Origin: DDH964 sp963763205
GTDB taxonomy: Bacteria > Desulfobacterota > Desulfuromonadia > Desulfuromonadales > DDH964
NCBI GenBank assembly: GCA_963763205.1
Contig: CAVXNQ010000002.1
Location: 186,001 to 250,000 of the forward strand
DNA length: 64,000 nucleotides
Direction: 5' to 3'
This document shows, piece after piece, positions 61,397 to 64,000 of this stretch; positions within the stretch are counted from its first letter, which is position 1; the number at the start of each line of letters is the position of its first letter. Below the pieces are notes generated by a model. It worked only from the letters and a program-made list of their open reading frames with translations. It was not told where the DNA came from and searched no databases. The position numbers and the translations under genes are program-made.

Positions 61397-61993
61397 ATGG
61401 ACAATATCCGCGAGGAAGTCAAGGAACTGCAGATCGGCCGCAAGGTTCGGCGCCTGCGCCAGGAGCAGCGCCTGACCCTGCAGCAGCTCGCCGCGGCGAC
61501 CGGCCTCTCCAAGCCGCTGCTGTCGCAAATCGAAAACGACCAGGTCATCCCGCCGCTGGCCACCCTGCTGCGCATCGCCAAGGCGCTGCGTGTCAACCTC
61601 CACCACTTCTTCCAGGAGGAGGGGGACAGCGAAAAGTGCATCCTGGTCCGCGCCGGGGAGCGCCGGCCCCAGCCGCGGCGCACCGCCGGCGGCGATCCCG
61701 CGGCGCCCCCCTACAGCTACCATTCCCTTGCCGTCGGCAAGCGCCAGCGCAACATGGAGCCGTTCCTGGTCGAGTTCGACGCCCGCGACTGGACCGAGGA
61801 GATGCTGGTCAGCCACCAGGGGGAGGAGTTCCTCTTCCTCCTCGAAGGGGAACTCGAGCTCCACTACGGCGACAAGGTGATGACCATGCATCCCGGCGAC
61901 TCGGTCTACTACGACTCCACCGAACCCCACGGCTACCTCGCCGTCGGCACCGACCGGCCACGCGCGGTGGCGGTGGTCTACTCACGGGACTGA
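61397..61993 (+). CDS. XRE-family regulator with C-terminal cupin domain
   Basis: 198 residues. Residues ~12-66 are a Cro/C1-type helix-turn-helix (IGRKVRRLRQEQRLTLQQLAAATGLSKPLLSQIENDQ). Residues ~120-196 are a cupin barrel (HQGEEFLFLLEGELELHYGDKVMTMHPGDSVYYDSTEPHGYLAVG) with the two conserved motifs including H, E and a distal H. Such proteins sense small ligands and control amine, sugar or stress genes. ATG 61397 follows GGGGACGAAGCC. The elbB gene follows by 135 bases. Confidence 0.95.
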   Translation: MDNIREEVKELQIGRKVRRLRQEQRLTLQQLAAATGLSKPLLSQIENDQVIPPLATLLRIAKALRVNLHHFFQEEGDSEKCILVRAGERRPQPRRTAGGDPAAPPYSYHSLAVGKRQRNMEPFLVEFDARDWTEEMLVSHQGEEFLFLLEGELELHYGDKVMTMHPGDSVYYDSTEPHGYLAVGTDRPRAVAVVYSRD

Positions 61994-62128
61994 TCCCCCG
62001 GCGGCTTGACATCCGCGGCAGATTTTCTAATCTTTTCATGGTCCTGCATTCACGACTCTGACCGCGGCCGGCGGACCGCCGTCCGGCCCACCCACCCGCC
62101 CATTCCCTGCGACAAGGAGGTTTCGATC

Positions 62129-62791
62129 ATGGCGAAAGTCGGTGTCATCCTCTCCGGCTGCGGCGTCTACGACGGCAGCGAAATCCATGAAGCGGTCATC
62201 ACCCTGCTGGCTCTCGACCGGGCCGGCGCCGAGGCGATCTGCATGGCCCCCGACATCCCGCAGCTGCACGTCGTCAACCACCTCACCGGCGAGGTGGCCG
62301 CAGGGGAAACCCGCAACGTGCTGGTCGAGGCGGCGCGCATCGCCCGCGGCAAGATCCGCGACGTCAAGGAGGTAAAGGTTGCCGATTTCGACGCCCTGAT
62401 CCTCCCCGGCGGCTTCGGCGCCGCCAAGAACCTCTGCAGCTTCGCCGTCAAGGGGGCCGACTGCGAGGTCAACCCCGACGTCGCCCGGCTGGTGCGCGAG
62501 ACCATCGCCGCGAAGAAGCCGCTGGCCGCCGTGTGCATCGCCCCGGCGCTGGTCTCCAAGGTACTCGGAAACGAAAAACTCGCCCACCAGCTGACCATCG
62601 GCACCGACGCGGAAACCGCCCAGGCCCTGGAAACGATGGGGAGCGAGCATGTCGCCTGCCCGGTGCGCGAATGCGTCATCGACATCCCCAACAAGCTGAT
62701 TTCCAGCCCAGCCTACATGCTGGCCGGGCGCATCAGCGAAGCGGCGGACGGTATCGAAAAGACCGTCAAGATCCTGCTCGAGATGATCTGA
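62129..62791 (+). CDS. elbB: ElbB/ES1-family glyoxalase-like protein
   Basis: 220 residues, class I glutamine-amidotransferase-like fold of the DJ-1/ES1 group. KVGVILSGCGVYDGSEIHEAV opening, catalytic Cys in LAAVCIAPALVSKVL, and DALILPGGFGAAKNLCSFA. E. coli ElbB has glyoxalase III activity and links to isoprenoid synthesis; the exact role here is open. ATG 62129 has AAGGAGG seven bases before. It ends at the strong terminator at 62821. Confidence 0.95.
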   Translation: MAKVGVILSGCGVYDGSEIHEAVITLLALDRAGAEAICMAPDIPQLHVVNHLTGEVAAGETRNVLVEAARIARGKIRDVKEVKVADFDALILPGGFGAAKNLCSFAVKGADCEVNPDVARLVRETIAAKKPLAAVCIAPALVSKVLGNEKLAHQLTIGTDAETAQALETMGSEHVACPVRECVIDIPNKLISSPAYMLAGRISEAADGIEKTVKILLEMI

Positions 62792-62820
62792 GCGACCTTT
62801 CGGCACCCCTGAATCACCAC

Positions 62821-62853
62821 GGCGGCAGGCCGATCGGCCTGCCGCCGATTTTT
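62821..62853 (+). terminator. Rho-independent terminator after elbB
   Basis: Perfect 12-bp stem GGCGGCAGGCCG / CGGCCTGCCGCC with a 2-base loop followed by GATTTTTG, 30 bases after the elbB stop. Confidence 0.93.
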
Positions 62854-62980
62854 GTGCGGCAAGAGCTCCTGACCGCGATCCCCCTCCGGGACCTGCGGAC
62901 CGCTGCTCCTGTGCTAAGCTCGTATTGAACACCCTGGAGGCCGGAGGCCCGCCTCCGGACCAGGAGAAACCGAGGGCAGA

Positions 62981-63166
62981 ATGGCGGTCGAGGAAATGAA
63001 TGGATATGTCGTCGGCCAGTACGGCTGGATCGAGGTGCTGGACGCCTCCGGAGAGCGCTGGCATTGGGTGCAGGGGGAGATCGTCCGGCTCATTCCGGGT
63101 GCCGAGGAGGCTCCCTGGGCGCTGATCCGGACTCGCCTGGGAACGGTTTTGTGCCGGCTGGGGTGA
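62981..63166 (+). CDS. Small hypothetical protein (61 aa)
   Basis: MAVEEMNGYVVGQYGWIEVLDASGERW..., a compact Trp- and Val-rich all-beta sequence ending RLGTVLCRLG. GAGGGCAGA gives a ribosome site before ATG 62981. Nothing in it identifies a function. It precedes the membrane protein gene by 82 bases on the same strand. Confidence 0.55.
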   Translation: MAVEEMNGYVVGQYGWIEVLDASGERWHWVQGEIVRLIPGAEEAPWALIRTRLGTVLCRLG

Positions 63167-63248
63167 ACTTTTCATGAGATGGTATGTTTCCTGCTGGATC
63201 CTGGACGGGGGCCCGGCCCCTTCGCCAACTTCCCTGCAAGGAGACACC

Positions 63249-63839
63249 ATGAAACCCCTGACCCTGCTTCCTTCCTTCCTGGACCGCCTCGCCGATCCCG
63301 CCTTTTTTCGGACCTTTTTTGCCCGTGCCCTCTGGGTTTTGGCGGTCGTGGCCGGGATCACCCTGGCCTTCGCCTTCATCCTCAACTGGAAGGACGCCTT
63401 CTCCTACGAGGGAGAGATCCTCGCCGGCTGCATCGTTTACCAGGTCTTTTTCGCCGCTGCCGGCTACGCCGCCGTCCACATCCTGCTACTTCGTGCCGAA
63501 AATCTCAGGGAACTGGAACCGGGCGGCATGCCCGCCGCTGCCGCGAGCGTGGTCATCCTCCGCGCCGTCGGCGAGGCCTGGGCCGTGGCCGGAGCTCTTC
63601 TCGGCCTGGGGACCGGCCTCTTCGTCTGGATCGCCGGCCGCAGGTCCAGCCCGCTGCTGGGGACGACCGATTTTCTCTTTCCCCACCTGCGGGCCGGCGA
63701 AGCCTCCTTCGTCGGGGGCGGGGTGCTGATCGGCAAAGGCTTGTTGTGCAGCCTTGCGGCGCTGCTGTTGACCTACCTCCTGGCCGAACTGTTGCAGCGC
63801 CTAAGCCGGCAGGTGGGAGCGGTTTCTTCCGTCTCCTGA
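63249..63839 (+). CDS. Integral membrane protein, unknown family (196 aa)
   Basis: Four hydrophobic segments: LWVLAVVAGITLAFAFIL, ILAGCIVYQVFFAAAGYAAVHILLL, VGEAWAVAGALLGLGTGLFVWI and LIGKGLLCSLAALLLTYLLAEL, with short loops. ATG 63249 follows AAGGAGACACC. No domain recognised. It ends at a bidirectional terminator. An in-frame GTG/ATG at 63174 is less likely as it lacks a ribosome site. Confidence 0.75.
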   Translation: MKPLTLLPSFLDRLADPAFFRTFFARALWVLAVVAGITLAFAFILNWKDAFSYEGEILAGCIVYQVFFAAAGYAAVHILLLRAENLRELEPGGMPAAAASVVILRAVGEAWAVAGALLGLGTGLFVWIAGRRSSPLLGTTDFLFPHLRAGEASFVGGGVLIGKGLLCSLAALLLTYLLAELLQRLSRQVGAVSSVS

Positions 63840-63887
63840 CCGTCCCACGGCGCCCTCCTCTCCGACAGAAACGTAACGACCCACCAG

Positions 63888-63921
63888 AAAAGGCCGCCCT
63901 GTTAAACCGGGGCGGCCTTTT
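63888..63921. terminator. Bidirectional terminator
   Basis: 12-base arms AAAAGGCCGCCC (63888-63899) and GGGCGGCCTTTT (63910-63921), 10-base loop. A-run and T-run on the two sides serve the membrane protein gene and the convergent gene entering at the right edge. Confidence 0.9.
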
Positions 63922-63938
63922 GCCATTTCCATCCGGGC

Positions 63939-64000
63939 TCAACCACCCGTAACGGCGCGGCGCAGTTCGGTCAAGTCGAGGCGCTCGGTCCCCATCGTCA
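63939..64000 (-). CDS. 3' end of an unidentified gene at the right edge
   Basis: The minus-strand frame reading TMGTERLDLTELRRAVTGG ends at TGA (63939-63941), 18 bases from the bidirectional terminator, as expected for a real convergent gene. Too little is present to name it. Confidence 0.5.
   Translation of the reverse strand, partial: TMGTERLDLTELRRAVTGG

Overview
This is a high-GC window of a single bacterial chromosome that most resembles Desulfuromonadales/Geobacterales (Desulfobacterota). The pointers are large multiheme c-type cytochrome lipoproteins of the OmcA/MtrC type, an outer-membrane barrel grouped with two cytochrome lipoproteins in the order of the Geobacter extBCD genes, monofunctional proline dehydrogenases with a large NAD-type glutamate dehydrogenase, many sensor kinases, and a sigma-54 activator with matching -24/-12 promoters. 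The organism assignment is inference from gene content; there is no rRNA gene here.

Layout. 0-10.7 kb: housekeeping genes on the + strand (dprA 3' end, smg/DUF494, topA, a hybrid histidine kinase, trmFO, maf, a YggS-type PLP protein, gph, a MOP-superfamily exporter) and a tiny Cys-rich protein. 11-14.3 kb: a minus-strand transporter block (two EamA exporters, a second MOP-type exporter). 14.4-31 kb: an amino-acid catabolic island: UspA, livFGMHK importer, proline dehydrogenase 1, a sigma-54 enhancer-binding regulator, a small protein, proline dehydrogenase 2, P5C dehydrogenase, divergent large glutamate dehydrogenase, and proC. Two of its operons start with the same 22-bp block containing a consensus sigma-54 promoter, and a shared TTATAC-N6-GTATAA palindrome suggests one activator runs proline to glutamate to 2-oxoglutarate.

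31-40.4 kb: an extracellular electron transfer locus, all minus strand: OmcA/MtrC-family decaheme lipoprotein, an extD-like ~8-heme lipoprotein, an extC-like 5-heme lipoprotein, an extB-like outer-membrane barrel, and a second decaheme lipoprotein with a long leader. 40.6-46.2 kb: uvrD/pcrA helicase, a radical SAM protein, and a GAF sensor kinase translationally coupled to a receiver-only regulator. 46.3-55 kb: a storage-polysaccharide cluster (sugar nucleotidyltransferase/phosphomannomutase fusion, galT-type transferase, GH13 enzyme, glycogen synthase, small acidic protein). 55-64 kb: HNH protein, Cys-rich small protein, a chimeric receiver/TPR/SARP regulator, pgeF, rluD, a conserved small protein, a HAD remnant, an XRE-cupin regulator, elbB, two small genes and the 3' end of one more gene.

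At least six genes (smg, gph, the first MOP exporter, uvrD, the GAF kinase, the GH13 enzyme) are broken by one-base indels, five of them in C/G runs, which points to sequence error rather than decay. No tRNA, rRNA, CRISPR array, insertion sequence or prophage was recognised.
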